Assembly (NCBI RefSeq): GCF_014897705.1
Contig: NZ_JABUXV010000001.1
Coordinates: 124,001-188,000, forward strand
Reading direction: 5' to 3'
DNA: 64,000 nt
Source: Brachybacterium sp. FME24
Lineage (GTDB): Bacteria > Actinomycetota > Actinomycetes > Actinomycetales > Dermabacteraceae
Positions 1 through 8,705 of this stretch are shown here, one piece after another (position 1 is the stretch's first letter; each line of letters opens with the position of its first letter). A program made the position numbers and the translations under genes. The notes beneath the pieces are model-generated. The model was given only the letters and a program-made list of their open reading frames with translations, was not told the origin of the DNA and made no database searches.

Positions 1-1485
1 GTCCCAGTGTCGGCTCACGCCCTGCTGAAGGGCTTCGGCCACCAGGCGCCGCCGTGCCTGGCTGGCCAGCACGTCCGTCTCCAGGGATGCGAGGTCGTAC
101 TGGGCGTCCAGCTCTGCTCGCAGCCTGCGGACCAGCTCGGCATGCGCGGGCTCGGAGGCGACGTTGCGCAGCTCGTGCGGGTCGGCGACCAGGTCGAACA
201 GCTGCTCCGGGTCACCCGGGCAGAGCACGTACTTGTACTGGCCGTGCACCAGGGTCAGCTGCGGTCGCAGCGTGCCCTCGGCGAGGTATTCGATGACGAT
301 GTCGCGGTCCTCGGGCCCGGATCGGCCGTCCGCCTCGCGGCGAGCGGATTCCAGCAGCGACAGCCCATGCCGTGGGGACGGCGCTCCCCGGTCGTCCCCG
401 CCGGCTTCCTGCGCCGGCCGGTCGGCGGGTGCCTGCGCGAGCTCCAGCAGGGTCGGCATCAGATCCAGCAGCGAGACCGGGTTGGCGTAGCGTCCGCGGG
501 GAACCAGGTGCTGTGGTCCGTAGACGATCAGCGGGACGCGAGCGGACTCCTCGTACGGCGACATCTTGTACCACAGGCCCTTCTCGCCCAGCATGTCGCC
601 GTGGTCGCTGGTGACCACGATGACCGTGTTCTCCAGCAGTCCCAGCTCCTCCAGGCGCGTCCGGATCCGGCCGACGTGGTCATCGATGTAGCTGACCGCT
701 GCGTAGTAGGAGCGCCGCGCGCGTCGAACTTCCTCGAGGGTCGGATCGCGCAGGTCGAAGCCGCTCATCGCGCGCAGACGATGGCTGTGCGGGTCCTGGT
801 CCGCCTCGGGCACCTCGGGGTGCTTCGGATCCGGGATCTCGACGTCGGCGAAGCGGTCCCAGTGCTCGCGCGGGGGCTCATAGGGGTCATGGGGGTGGAT
901 GAAGCTGGTGACCATCAGGAAGGGGACGTCCTCCCCCGCGGCCCGGTTCGCGCGGACCCGATCGTTGAGGTGGCGCAGGGTGCGGAACCCCACCTCATCG
1001 TCGAAGTCCTGCTGGACCGTGGCCTGGGAGACGCCGGCGGTGTAGACCGTATCGGCGTCGTGGTACCACTGCAGCCGGTCGGCGAGCTCTCGCTGCCAAT
1101 CCGGGACCATGTCCATATCTGCCGGGTAGACGTCCGTGGTCAGGCGCTGCTCGAACCCGTGATGCTGGTCGGGCCCGACGAAGTGCATGCGCCCCACCAG
1201 CGCCGTGTGATAGCCGGCCGCGCGCAGGTGATGGGCGAACGTGGGGGTCGAGGACGGGAAATCATCGCCGTTGTCGAAGCAGCCGACGTCCGAGGGCATC
1301 CTGCCGGTCATCATGGACGCGCGCGAGGGCGCGCACAGCGGAGTGTTGCAGTACGCCCGGTCGAATACCGCGGCGTCGGCCGCCAGTGCGTCGATGTGCG
1401 GGGTGCGGGCGGCCCGGTCGCCGTAGGCGCCGAGCGCCTGGGCGGCCATCTGATCGGCCTGGATGACGACGATGTTCGGTCTCAT
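1..1485 (-). CDS. betC: Choline-O-sulfatase (3' end off window)
   Basis: Hydrolyses choline-O-sulfate to choline and sulfate in the cytoplasm, feeding osmoprotectant or sulfur supply. The protein opens with MRPNIVVIQADQ, carries the sulfatase active-site motif CAPSR (Cys about residue 51, matured to formylglycine), and has the family-typical stretches GRMHFVGPDQ, LTTDVYPAD and, far downstream, TSDHGDMLGEKGLWYK. 495 codons are visible with no stop; family members are about 500 residues, so only a few C-terminal residues should be missing. An in-frame ATG three codons upstream (1494) is an alternative start; GAGGAAGG lies 10 bases before the 1485 start, which I prefer. The gene lies 164 bp downstream of a BCCT carrier on the same strand, which fits uptake followed by hydrolysis. 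Confidence 0.9.
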   Translation of the reverse strand, partial: MRPNIVVIQADQMAAQALGAYGDRAARTPHIDALAADAAVFDRAYCNTPLCAPSRASMMTGRMPSDVGCFDNGDDFPSSTPTFAHHLRAAGYHTALVGRMHFVGPDQHHGFEQRLTTDVYPADMDMVPDWQRELADRLQWYHDADTVYTAGVSQATVQQDFDDEVGFRTLRHLNDRVRANRAAGEDVPFLMVTSFIHPHDPYEPPREHWDRFADVEIPDPKHPEVPEADQDPHSHRLRAMSGFDLRDPTLEEVRRARRSYYAAVSYIDDHVGRIRTRLEELGLLENTVIVVTSDHGDMLGEKGLWYKMSPYEESARVPLIVYGPQHLVPRGRYANPVSLLDLMPTLLELAQAPADRPAQEAGGDDRGAPSPRHGLSLLESARREADGRSGPEDRDIVIEYLAEGTLRPQLTLVHGQYKYVLCPGDPEQLFDLVADPHELRNVASEPAHAELVRRLRAELDAQYDLASLETDVLASQARRRLVAEALQQGVSRHWD

Positions 1486-1649
1486 GGGTGACATGCCTTC
1501 CTCGTGGTCGAGTGGTCTGCGTGGGTCCGGGGGCTGGGCTCCCCGGACGCTCCGGGATCTGCGATGGAGGCGAGGGGCGCGGCCGACGGACGAGCCCCTC
1601 GAGGGGCGCCGGTCCCGTCAGTGCCGGCGCCTCTCGGGACGAGCGATCC

Positions 1650-3641
1650 TCAGCTGGTCGGCGACGGTCGCGAGGAGTCCCCGGGGTCGTGCGATTGCTC
1701 ATCGCCGTCGGGCGAGACGCTCTCGATCTCCCCGGTCTCCGGGCGCCATCCATCGGCCCATTCCCCGGTGGCGAAGTCGAATCCGACCGGCTCGCCCTCC
1801 TCGTCGGTGCGCTGGTACCAATCGGTGTACTCCTCGTGGGTGGAGTCGACGTCCGCGCCGGCGCCCTCACCCGGCTCCGTGCGCACCACCTGCAGGCTGA
1901 AGTCGTCGTCGAAGCGGTCCACGCCGTCGACCACCGCATTGCTGACGGCGGCCTCGGCGTACTGCTGGCGCAGGGAGTACGGGTCGCTGCGCAGCTCCCG
2001 GACCCAGGCGACGATGATCAGCAGCATGACCAGGGCGAACGGCACTGCGGTGATGATCACCAGCGACTGCAGTCCCTCCAGCGCGGTCTCGTCGCCCAGC
2101 AGCAGCATCACCACGGCGATACCACCCATCACCAGGCCCCAGAAGACGACCACCAGTTTGGGCGGGCTCTGGCTGCCTCGGGTGGTGAGGATGCCCATCA
2201 CCACCGACGCGGAGTCCGCGGCGGTGATGAAGAAGATCGACAGGATGACCATGATCAGGAGGGGAAGGAGCCCGGACAGCGGTACGTTCTCGACCATCGA
2301 GAACAGCACCTCGGCGGGCTTCACCGACTCCAGTTCGCCCAGCTTCCCGTCGCGGTACATCGAGATCGCGGTGCCGCCCATGACCCCGTAGGCCACGAAC
2401 AGCAGGGAGGAGGGGATGAGGATGACGCCGAGGAGGAACTGACGGATCGTGCGACCCCGGGAGATGCGGGCGATGAAGATCCCGACGAACGGCGACCAGG
2501 AGATCCACCAGGCCCAGTAGTAGACGGTCCACGTCGACTGGAAGTCCAGCGTCGCCTCACCCCAGGAGGCAGATCGCGCCATCATCGCGAACAGCGAGCC
2601 GATGTACTCCATGACGGCCGAGGGCAGCAGGTTCAGCAGGAACAGCGTGGGCCCCAGAACGAACAGGAGCCCGGCGAAACCGATCGTGAGCACGATGTTG
2701 ATGTTGGAGAGGTACCGGATCCCGCGCGAGACCCCGGAGACGGCCGAGATCACGAAGCCGACAGCGAGCACGCCGATGATCAGGATCATCATGGTGTTGG
2801 TCAGCTCGGAGGCCCCCGAGACGATCACCACGCCCTCGCCGATCTGCAGCACGGCGATCCCCAGGGCGGCGGCGGTGCCGAACAGGGTCGCGATGATCGC
2901 GAAGATGTCCACCAACTGCCCGGCCCAGCCGTCGGTGAGCCGCTTGCCGAACAGGCGCTGGAAGATCGAGGACATCAGCAGGGTGCGCCCGCGCCGATAG
3001 GCGGCGTAGGCGATGGCCCCGCCGACCAGGGCGTACATCGCCCAGGCGTGGAAGCCCCAGTGGTAATAGGTCTGGGCGAGCGCCGTGTGCAGCGCCTCGA
3101 CCGATTCCGGCTCATGGGTCAACGGCGGCGGGTTCAGGAAGTAGGTCAGCGGTTCCGAGGGGCCCCAGAACATCACGCCGATGCCGAGGCCGGCGGCGAA
3201 CAGCATCGCCACCCAGGAGAAGGTGGAGAACTCGGGCTTCTCCCCGTCCTTGCCCAGCGGGATCTTCCCGTACCGGGAGAAGGCCAGGATCAGCAGCGAG
3301 ACCAGCACGATCGTGGCGACCGCGTTGAACAGCCATCCGAGGTGGCTCATGGTCCAGGCGTACGCGGCATCGGCGACCTCGCCGACGCCCGCCGGATCGG
3401 CGATGCCCCAGATCACGAAGGCCACCGTGAGCACGCCGGCGACACCGAACACGACCTTGTCGATGCTGTAGCGGCGGCGCTGCTCGTCGATGGCGATCCC
3501 CGGCACCAGGGCCGGGTGGATATCGTGCGGGTACTGGGGGCGGGAGTAGTCGATGCTCGCCAGAGGATTACCGGCAGGGCGATCGGTTCTCTCTCCCCGA
3601 GGGGATGTCTGTCTGCGGGCGGCGTGCTCGTCATCTTTCAT
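1650..3641 (-). CDS. BCCT-family choline/betaine transporter
   Basis: Secondary transporter of the betaine/choline/carnitine family in the cytoplasmic membrane. It is 663 residues with about 12 membrane segments between residues 65 and 570, the glycine motif GLGIG near residue 150, and the BCCT signature WTVYYWAWWISWSPFVG near residues 371-387. Charged tails of about 60 residues (N) and 90 acidic residues (C) flank the core, as in osmotically regulated BetP/BetT carriers. It precedes betC on the same strand, so choline or choline-O-sulfate are the likely substrates. This substrate assignment is inference; glycine betaine is equally possible from sequence alone. Confidence 0.9.
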   Translation of the reverse strand: MKDDEHAARRQTSPRGERTDRPAGNPLASIDYSRPQYPHDIHPALVPGIAIDEQRRRYSIDKVVFGVAGVLTVAFVIWGIADPAGVGEVADAAYAWTMSHLGWLFNAVATIVLVSLLILAFSRYGKIPLGKDGEKPEFSTFSWVAMLFAAGLGIGVMFWGPSEPLTYFLNPPPLTHEPESVEALHTALAQTYYHWGFHAWAMYALVGGAIAYAAYRRGRTLLMSSIFQRLFGKRLTDGWAGQLVDIFAIIATLFGTAAALGIAVLQIGEGVVIVSGASELTNTMMILIIGVLAVGFVISAVSGVSRGIRYLSNINIVLTIGFAGLLFVLGPTLFLLNLLPSAVMEYIGSLFAMMARSASWGEATLDFQSTWTVYYWAWWISWSPFVGIFIARISRGRTIRQFLLGVILIPSSLLFVAYGVMGGTAISMYRDGKLGELESVKPAEVLFSMVENVPLSGLLPLLIMVILSIFFITAADSASVVMGILTTRGSQSPPKLVVVFWGLVMGGIAVVMLLLGDETALEGLQSLVIITAVPFALVMLLIIVAWVRELRSDPYSLRQQYAEAAVSNAVVDGVDRFDDDFSLQVVRTEPGEGAGADVDSTHEEYTDWYQRTDEEGEPVGFDFATGEWADGWRPETGEIESVSPDGDEQSHDPGDSSRPSPTS

Positions 3642-3758
3642 CGCGGTGCGGCTCCAATCGCGCTGGGGTCAAGGGCAGATCGCAGGGGCCTTTCGGGCCG
3701 CTTCGGCAGTGCAGGTGCCGGGCCGTGATGCCATCGGCCGACCGCGAGCTGTGACCCC

Positions 3759-3786
3759 ACTGTATCCAGGGCGGACGTCCTGTCCA
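3759..3786 (-). promoter_or_regulatory. Probable sigma-A promoter of BCCT gene
   Basis: On the minus strand TGGACA (3786-3781) and TACAGT (3764-3759) are separated by 16 bases, a good match to -35/-10 elements. It lies about 120 bp upstream of the BCCT start codon and would also serve betC if the two are co-transcribed. Confidence 0.5.
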
Positions 3787-3830
3787 GGCAGCTCCTGCGC
3801 GCGTGCAGAGGGACGTGCCTGCGGACGTCC
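3771..3830. repeat. Repeated decamer GCGGACGTCC, 50 bp apart
   Basis: GCGGACGTCC occurs at 3771-3780 and again at 3821-3830. Each copy contains the palindrome GGACGTCC. The first lies in the spacer of the putative BCCT promoter, so the pair could be regulator sites for the osmolyte genes. No regulator gene is adjacent. Confidence 0.35.
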
Positions 3831-3884
3831 CACATCGAGAAGCCGTCGGGCGCCATCTGCCGCCGCGGGCTTATCGTGCGGATC

Positions 3885-4379
3885 ATGCTGACCGACACCA
3901 CGCTGCGCGAAGCCTTCTCCCATTTCCCCCAGGGGGTCGTTCTCCTCGCGGCCGAGATCGACGGGTCCCCGCACGCGCTGATCGTTTCGACGTTCACCGC
4001 CGGCGTCTCCCTGGACCCGCCCCTGGTCTCGGTCGCGGTCCAGCACAGCTCGCAGACCTGGCCCCTGCTGCGGCATCGGCCACGCCTCGGCGTCTCCCTG
4101 CTGGGACGAGGTCAGGCCGCGATCGCCCGACAGCTCGCGTCGCCGGACCGGCACACGCGCTTCGCCGGTCTCGACGTCGCCGTCGACCCCGAGGGGGCGA
4201 TCACCCTGCGGAACGTTCCGGCGTCGATGACCACGTCGCTGCACGGCGAGATGCCGGCCGGGGACCACGACCTTGCACTGCTCGAGGTGCACTCGATCGA
4301 CTCCGTCCCCGGCGCGGAAGCCATGGTCTTCCACCGGAGCATGTTCCGGGGCCTGGAAGATCAGGACCTGAACGGCTGA
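3885..4379 (+). CDS. Flavin reductase-like (FMN-binding split barrel) protein
   Basis: 164 residues with the pattern of the flavin_reduct family: N-terminal FSHFPQGVVLLAA, then VSTFTAGVSLDPPLVSVAV, the FMN-contacting strand of this fold, and a late LLEVHSIDSVPGAEAMVFHRSMF. Such proteins reduce or bind FMN and often supply reduced flavin to monooxygenases. An in-frame GTG at 3876 exists, but the ATG at 3885 follows TATCGT by seven bases, so a leaderless transcript is likely. It converges on the TRAP permease (13 bp gap) and has no partner oxygenase next to it. Confidence 0.8.
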   Translation: MLTDTTLREAFSHFPQGVVLLAAEIDGSPHALIVSTFTAGVSLDPPLVSVAVQHSSQTWPLLRHRPRLGVSLLGRGQAAIARQLASPDRHTRFAGLDVAVDPEGAITLRNVPASMTTSLHGEMPAGDHDLALLEVHSIDSVPGAEAMVFHRSMFRGLEDQDLNG

Positions 4380-4391
4380 TCGGCCCACCAT

Positions 4392-6389
4392 TCAGGCAAC
4401 AGCCTTCTCCCGGTCCGGGCCCTCGGCATCGCTGCGGCGGCGCACCAGCTGGAGGATGATCGCGAGCACCGCGAGCACGAATCCGATGGCCGACACCATG
4501 ATCGACGGGTACACCATCAGCACCCCGCCGACGATCAGCAGTGTTCGATCCACCGCTCGACCCCGGGCGACGAGGAACCCTGCCAAGCCGCCCGCGATGG
4601 CCGTCATGCCGAGGATCACGGTGACCAGTGCCGGGATCAGCTCGGCCACCGTCCCCTCGAGCAGGAGCGCCGGTTCGAGGACGAACACGAACGGGATGAG
4701 GAACCCGGCGATCGCCAGCTTCAGCGCCGTCACACCGGTCTTCAACGGGTTCGAGTTCGCGATCCCGGAGCCCGCATAGGCCGCGAGGCACACCGGTGGC
4801 GTGATGTCGGCGAGGATGCCGAAGAAGAAGACGAACATGTGCGCCGAGATCAGCGGGACGTCGAAGTTGTTGTAGAGGATCGGTGCCGCGACGGTCGCGG
4901 TGACCACATAGTTCGCGGTGGTCGGCAGTCCCATGCCCAGCACCAGGCTGACCAGCATGGTGAAGAACAGGACCAGCAGGAAGTTCCCCTGCGCGAGGTC
5001 GATGACGGCATTGCCCAGACGCCCGCCCAGTCCGGTACCGGTGACGGTGCCGGCGACGATGCCCGCCGTGGCGCAGGCCGCGATCACGGGCAGCGCCGTG
5101 CGGGCTGCCGCCTCGAGGGTCCTGATGATCCCCGAGAACGAGAGCCGGGTCGATTTCCGCGCGAAGCTCAGCACGAACGCGACCCCGATGCCCCACAGGG
5201 CCGCGCGCGCCGGGGAGAAGCCCGACAGCATCATGAAGACGATGATGATCAGGGGGAGGAGCAGGTCGATCCGCGCGATCAGCGACTTCCAGGTGGGCAG
5301 CTGCGACACGGCCAGGCCCTTGATGCCCGTGCGTTTGGCCTCGAAGTGCACGGAGAGGAAGGCCCCCATGAAGTACAGCGCCGCCGGGATGATGGCGATG
5401 ATGATGATCTCGTTGTACGGGATCCCGGTGTACTCGGCCATGATGAAGGCAGCTGCGCCCATGATCGGCGGCATGATCTGGCCACCGGTCGACGCGGTCG
5501 CCTCGGTCGCTGCCGCGAAGTGGGGCCGGAACCCTGCCTTCTTCATGATCGGGATCGTGAACGAGCCGGAGGCCACGGTGTTGGCGACCGAGGATCCGGA
5601 GATCATGCCCTGCAGCCCGCTGGCGGCCACGGCGGCCTTGGCGGGGCCGCCGGTGAAGCGGCCGGTCGCACGGAACGCCAGATCGTTGAAGAACCCACCG
5701 ATGTTCGTACGGATGAGCACCACGGCGAACAGCAGGAACAGGAAGATGAAGGTCGAGGAGACCTGGATGGGCGTCCCGAAGATGCCGGAGCGCGCGGTGA
5801 AGAAGGTACCGACGACGTAGTTCTCCCACGATTGCCCGACGATCACCACCGCATATCCGATGGCCGCCAGGGCGATCAGCACGATCGGGAGCCCGACGCA
5901 GCGCCTGGTGGCCTCCAGGACCAGCACGATACCGAGGGTCGCGACCACGTAGTCGAGGTCGCGGAATCCCAGGATCTGCACCATATTGCTGGTCAGATGC
6001 TCGTACTGGACGACGATGAAGAGGTTCACCACCAGGGCGATCAGCGCCAGGACGACGTCGTACCAGGGCACGCCTCGCCGTGTCAGCGAGAGTCGCCTGC
6101 TGGCCGGGTACAGCAGGAAGATGATCGAGGTGGCGCCACCGAGGTGTATCGCCCCCTGGATCAGCGAGGTCCGCGACCCGAACAGCCCCGTGTAGAGGTG
6201 GAACACGGTCAGGGCGACCGACAGGCCGCCCACCACCCATGCCCACACTCCGAGGTTCGTGCGGAACCGGCTGGAGGTGTCGTGCTCGCGCAGCACTTCC
6301 TGCGCGTGCCTCTCGGCCTCGGCAGTCTCCTCCTGATCGACCTCCGACTCCGTGGACCGCGGATCCTGCTCGTGGTCTGCGGAGCTCAT
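4392..6389 (-). CDS. TRAP transporter fused permease (4TM/12TM)
   Basis: Membrane component of a TAXI-type TRAP transporter in which the small (DctQ-like, about residues 50-180) and large (DctM-like, about residues 190-640) subunits are one 665-residue chain. Conserved family segments are visible: SGSSVANTVASGSFTIP, EATASTGGQIMPPIMGA, and GTGLGGRLGNAVIDLA. These carriers import organic acids or amino acids with an ion gradient. The start ATG is one base beyond the stop of the upstream TAXI binding-protein gene (TGAGATG), so the two are translationally coupled. The substrate cannot be read from sequence. Confidence 0.92.
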   Translation of the reverse strand: MSSADHEQDPRSTESEVDQEETAEAERHAQEVLREHDTSSRFRTNLGVWAWVVGGLSVALTVFHLYTGLFGSRTSLIQGAIHLGGATSIIFLLYPASRRLSLTRRGVPWYDVVLALIALVVNLFIVVQYEHLTSNMVQILGFRDLDYVVATLGIVLVLEATRRCVGLPIVLIALAAIGYAVVIVGQSWENYVVGTFFTARSGIFGTPIQVSSTFIFLFLLFAVVLIRTNIGGFFNDLAFRATGRFTGGPAKAAVAASGLQGMISGSSVANTVASGSFTIPIMKKAGFRPHFAAATEATASTGGQIMPPIMGAAAFIMAEYTGIPYNEIIIIAIIPAALYFMGAFLSVHFEAKRTGIKGLAVSQLPTWKSLIARIDLLLPLIIIVFMMLSGFSPARAALWGIGVAFVLSFARKSTRLSFSGIIRTLEAAARTALPVIAACATAGIVAGTVTGTGLGGRLGNAVIDLAQGNFLLVLFFTMLVSLVLGMGLPTTANYVVTATVAAPILYNNFDVPLISAHMFVFFFGILADITPPVCLAAYAGSGIANSNPLKTGVTALKLAIAGFLIPFVFVLEPALLLEGTVAELIPALVTVILGMTAIAGGLAGFLVARGRAVDRTLLIVGGVLMVYPSIMVSAIGFVLAVLAIILQLVRRRSDAEGPDREKAVA

Positions 6390-6390
6390 C

Positions 6391-7383
6391 TCAGAGAAGT
6401 CCCTGTTCCTCGTAGTACTTCTCGGCTCCCGGGTGCAGCGGCACGTCGCCCTGGCCCGAGAGGGCGTAGTCGTGGCTGATCAGGCCGCCCTGCGGAAGAG
6501 TGATCTCCTCGGCGTGCTCGAAGGTGGCAGCTGTGAGGTCGTACCCCAGCTCAGGACTGACCTGGGTGGTCGAGGCGATCAGGGTGGCCGCGACGGACAG
6601 GGTGAGCACGGGCTCCTCGAGGAAGTCGTACGAGTCGGGTTCGATCGTGTAGACGTCGAAGGAGCTCTCTCCCGCCACCTGGTCGGCCTTGTCCTGGTCC
6701 ATGGAGATCAGCTTGACGTCGTTGGTCGCGGCCAGGTCGCCGAGGGACCCGGTCGGGGTCCCCACGACGAACACGGACGCGTCGATGTTGTTGTCGCGCA
6801 GGAGGTCCAGCGAGCTGGAGAAGTCCTGCTCGAACGGCTCGTAGTCGCCCTCCTCGATCCCGTAGGCGGTGAGGATCGCGTCGGAGACGGCGCGGGTGCC
6901 GGAGCCCACGTCGCCGACGGCGATGCGCTTGCCCTTGAGGTCCGCCGGGTTCTCGAGCCCAGTTCCCGCGAGGGTCACGATGTGCGCGGCCTCGGGGTAC
7001 AGCGCGGCGATCCAACCGATGTTGTCGACCTCGGCGCCCTCGAACTCCCCGGTGCCGGTGACGGCGGTCTGGGCGGTGTCGCTCTGCACGATTCCGAGCT
7101 GCCATTCGCCCTGGAAGATCATGCCGATGTTCTCCACCGAGGCACCACTGTCGGTGTAGTTCACCGTGACGCCCTCGATGGTGTCCTCGTAGATGGCCGC
7201 GTACTCGCCGCCCAGCGGGTAGTACACACCGCCGGTGCCGCCGGTGCCGAAGGTCAGATCGGTGACGAAGTCGCCCTCGTCACCGCCGCTGCCACCGCCC
7301 TGGTCGTCGCTGCCACAGGCGGCCAGCAGTCCGAGAGCCGCGAGCGGGCCCAACGTGGCGAATGTCCGTCGTCCGATTCGCAT
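6391..7383 (-). CDS. TAXI-family TRAP solute-binding lipoprotein
   Basis: Extracytoplasmic receptor for the fused TRAP permease encoded immediately downstream. It has 330 residues with a lipoprotein signal ending in LLAAC (Cys about residue 23), a Gly/Asp-rich linker, then the TAXI signature GTGGTGGVYYPLGG near residue 46 and VGDVGSGTRAVSDAIL near residue 175. The length fits the family (about 320-340). TAXI proteins of this type often bind glutamate, aromatic or dicarboxylic compounds, but no residue here fixes the ligand. It is the first gene of a two-gene operon. Confidence 0.92.
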   Translation of the reverse strand: MRIGRRTFATLGPLAALGLLAACGSDDQGGGSGGDEGDFVTDLTFGTGGTGGVYYPLGGEYAAIYEDTIEGVTVNYTDSGASVENIGMIFQGEWQLGIVQSDTAQTAVTGTGEFEGAEVDNIGWIAALYPEAAHIVTLAGTGLENPADLKGKRIAVGDVGSGTRAVSDAILTAYGIEEGDYEPFEQDFSSSLDLLRDNNIDASVFVVGTPTGSLGDLAATNDVKLISMDQDKADQVAGESSFDVYTIEPDSYDFLEEPVLTLSVAATLIASTTQVSPELGYDLTAATFEHAEEITLPQGGLISHDYALSGQGDVPLHPGAEKYYEEQGLL

Positions 7384-7695
7384 CGGTGTTCTCCTCCGTG
7401 AGAGTCCTCAGGGACGAGCTGCGCGGCCGGTGCCCGGTGCGGCGTCGTCGCCAACGGTGCCGTGCGACTCGTCGATGTGGCTCGATCCCATCACGCATCC
7501 GTCTCGTACGCTCCTGACTTACCCCCGAACGGGCATAACGTTTCGGGATCATTCTCGGATCCGATGCGCCGCGGGCGACGGCCGGCTCCAGCTGGGGCCG
7601 CCGCGGGTGGTGACCTTCGACGGGTTCACGCGTAATCTCGAGAAACCAGGTCGTCACGCGATCTCGACGACGAATCCACGGACCAGGGAGCCGAG
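7384..7695. other. Divergent intergenic region, TRAP operon / SDR
   Basis: 312 bp hold the promoters of the leftward TAXI-TRAP operon and the rightward SDR gene. A good ribosome-binding site, AGGGAG, lies six bases before the SDR start. I see no convincing palindrome, RNA gene or extra reading frame. Confidence 0.5.
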
Positions 7696-8589
7696 ATGAC
7701 CCTCCACGAGGGCCGGACCTACGCCGTCACCGGAGCCGACAGCGGTATCGGAGCCCTCACGGCGCAGACGCTGCAGGACCGCGGCGCGCGGGTGCTCAGA
7801 TGCGGCCTCGGCCCGAAGATGGACGTCCGTGCTGATCTCACCGAGGAATCAGGGCGTGACCTGCTGGTCCAGGAGCTCAGCCGTCGCGCCCCGGGTGGCA
7901 TCGACGGTCTCGCGCTGGTGGCCGGTATCGGATCTGCGTCCATCGACACCATCCGCCTCAACTACTTCGGCACGCTGGCCGTACTGGCCGGGCTGCGCCC
8001 GCTGCTGCGACGCAAGGAGCAGCCGCGGGTGGTGGTGGTCTCCTCGGCGGCCTCGCTGTCCGCCGGAGACGAGGACGTCATCGCGGCCTGTCTGCGCGGC
8101 GACGAGGCGGCGGCGATCGCTGCCGCGGAGCGTGCCATCAGCAGTGGACGCGGCGGGGAGTTGTACCGGTCCTCGAAGATCGCCCTGAACCGGTGGGTTC
8201 GCCAATCGGCGACCGCCGAGGAGTGGGCCGGTACCGGTGTGGTCCTGAACGTGGTCGCCCCCGGGGTCGTGGAGGCCGACACCGGGCGCGAGACCATGCC
8301 CAGCGGCTCCGAAGAGATCAAGGTGCTCCGCACGGCGCTCCCCCAGACCTTGGGATTCCCTGGCCCGGTCCAGGCTGTAGCGGACGCGATCGCCTGGATG
8401 GTGAGCGAGCAGAACTCGTTCATGGCTGGTCAGATCGTGTTCGTCGACGGCGGGGCCGACGCCTCGCTGCGCTCGGACAGGCCCTATCGCGAGGGCGTCC
8501 GCTATGGCCCGGTCGCGATGGGACGAATGCTGTACTGGTCACTGCGGGCGAAAGTGCAGATCAAGGGCAAGACCAAACCCGGACGCTGA
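7696..8589 (+). CDS. SDR-family NAD(P)-dependent oxidoreductase
   Basis: 297-residue Rossmann oxidoreductase. It has the cofactor glycine motif TGADSGIGALTA at residues 13-24, an NYFGT segment after beta-4, the catalytic Ser in VVSSAAS, and YRSSK as the Tyr-x-x-x-Lys pair (about residue 156). The tail MVSEQNSFMAGQIVFVDGGADAS is typical of classical SDRs. An unusual feature is the extra ~35 basic C-terminal residues ending QIKGKTKPGR. Similarity in layout to 3-alpha-hydroxysteroid dehydrogenase-like SDRs (short N-terminal half, direct MDVRADLT acidic patch) is suggestive only. The substrate is unknown and it appears monocistronic. Confidence 0.88.
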   Translation: MTLHEGRTYAVTGADSGIGALTAQTLQDRGARVLRCGLGPKMDVRADLTEESGRDLLVQELSRRAPGGIDGLALVAGIGSASIDTIRLNYFGTLAVLAGLRPLLRRKEQPRVVVVSSAASLSAGDEDVIAACLRGDEAAAIAAAERAISSGRGGELYRSSKIALNRWVRQSATAEEWAGTGVVLNVVAPGVVEADTGRETMPSGSEEIKVLRTALPQTLGFPGPVQAVADAIAWMVSEQNSFMAGQIVFVDGGADASLRSDRPYREGVRYGPVAMGRMLYWSLRAKVQIKGKTKPGR

Positions 8590-8705
8590 TCTCGGCGCCG
8601 GCGTCCATGGTGCATCGGATCGAGGAGTACGCCCGACAGTGCGGTCGTGCCGATCTGCTGCGTGAATGCGTCGACGGTCGCGTCGGACAGCAGGGACAGG
8701 GTGGT

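Noticed and set aside
7..1491. Long plus-strand open frame of 494 codons opposite betC
   Set aside because: It is the antisense shadow of the choline-sulfatase gene; the minus strand carries the sulfatase active-site motif and conserved family segments.
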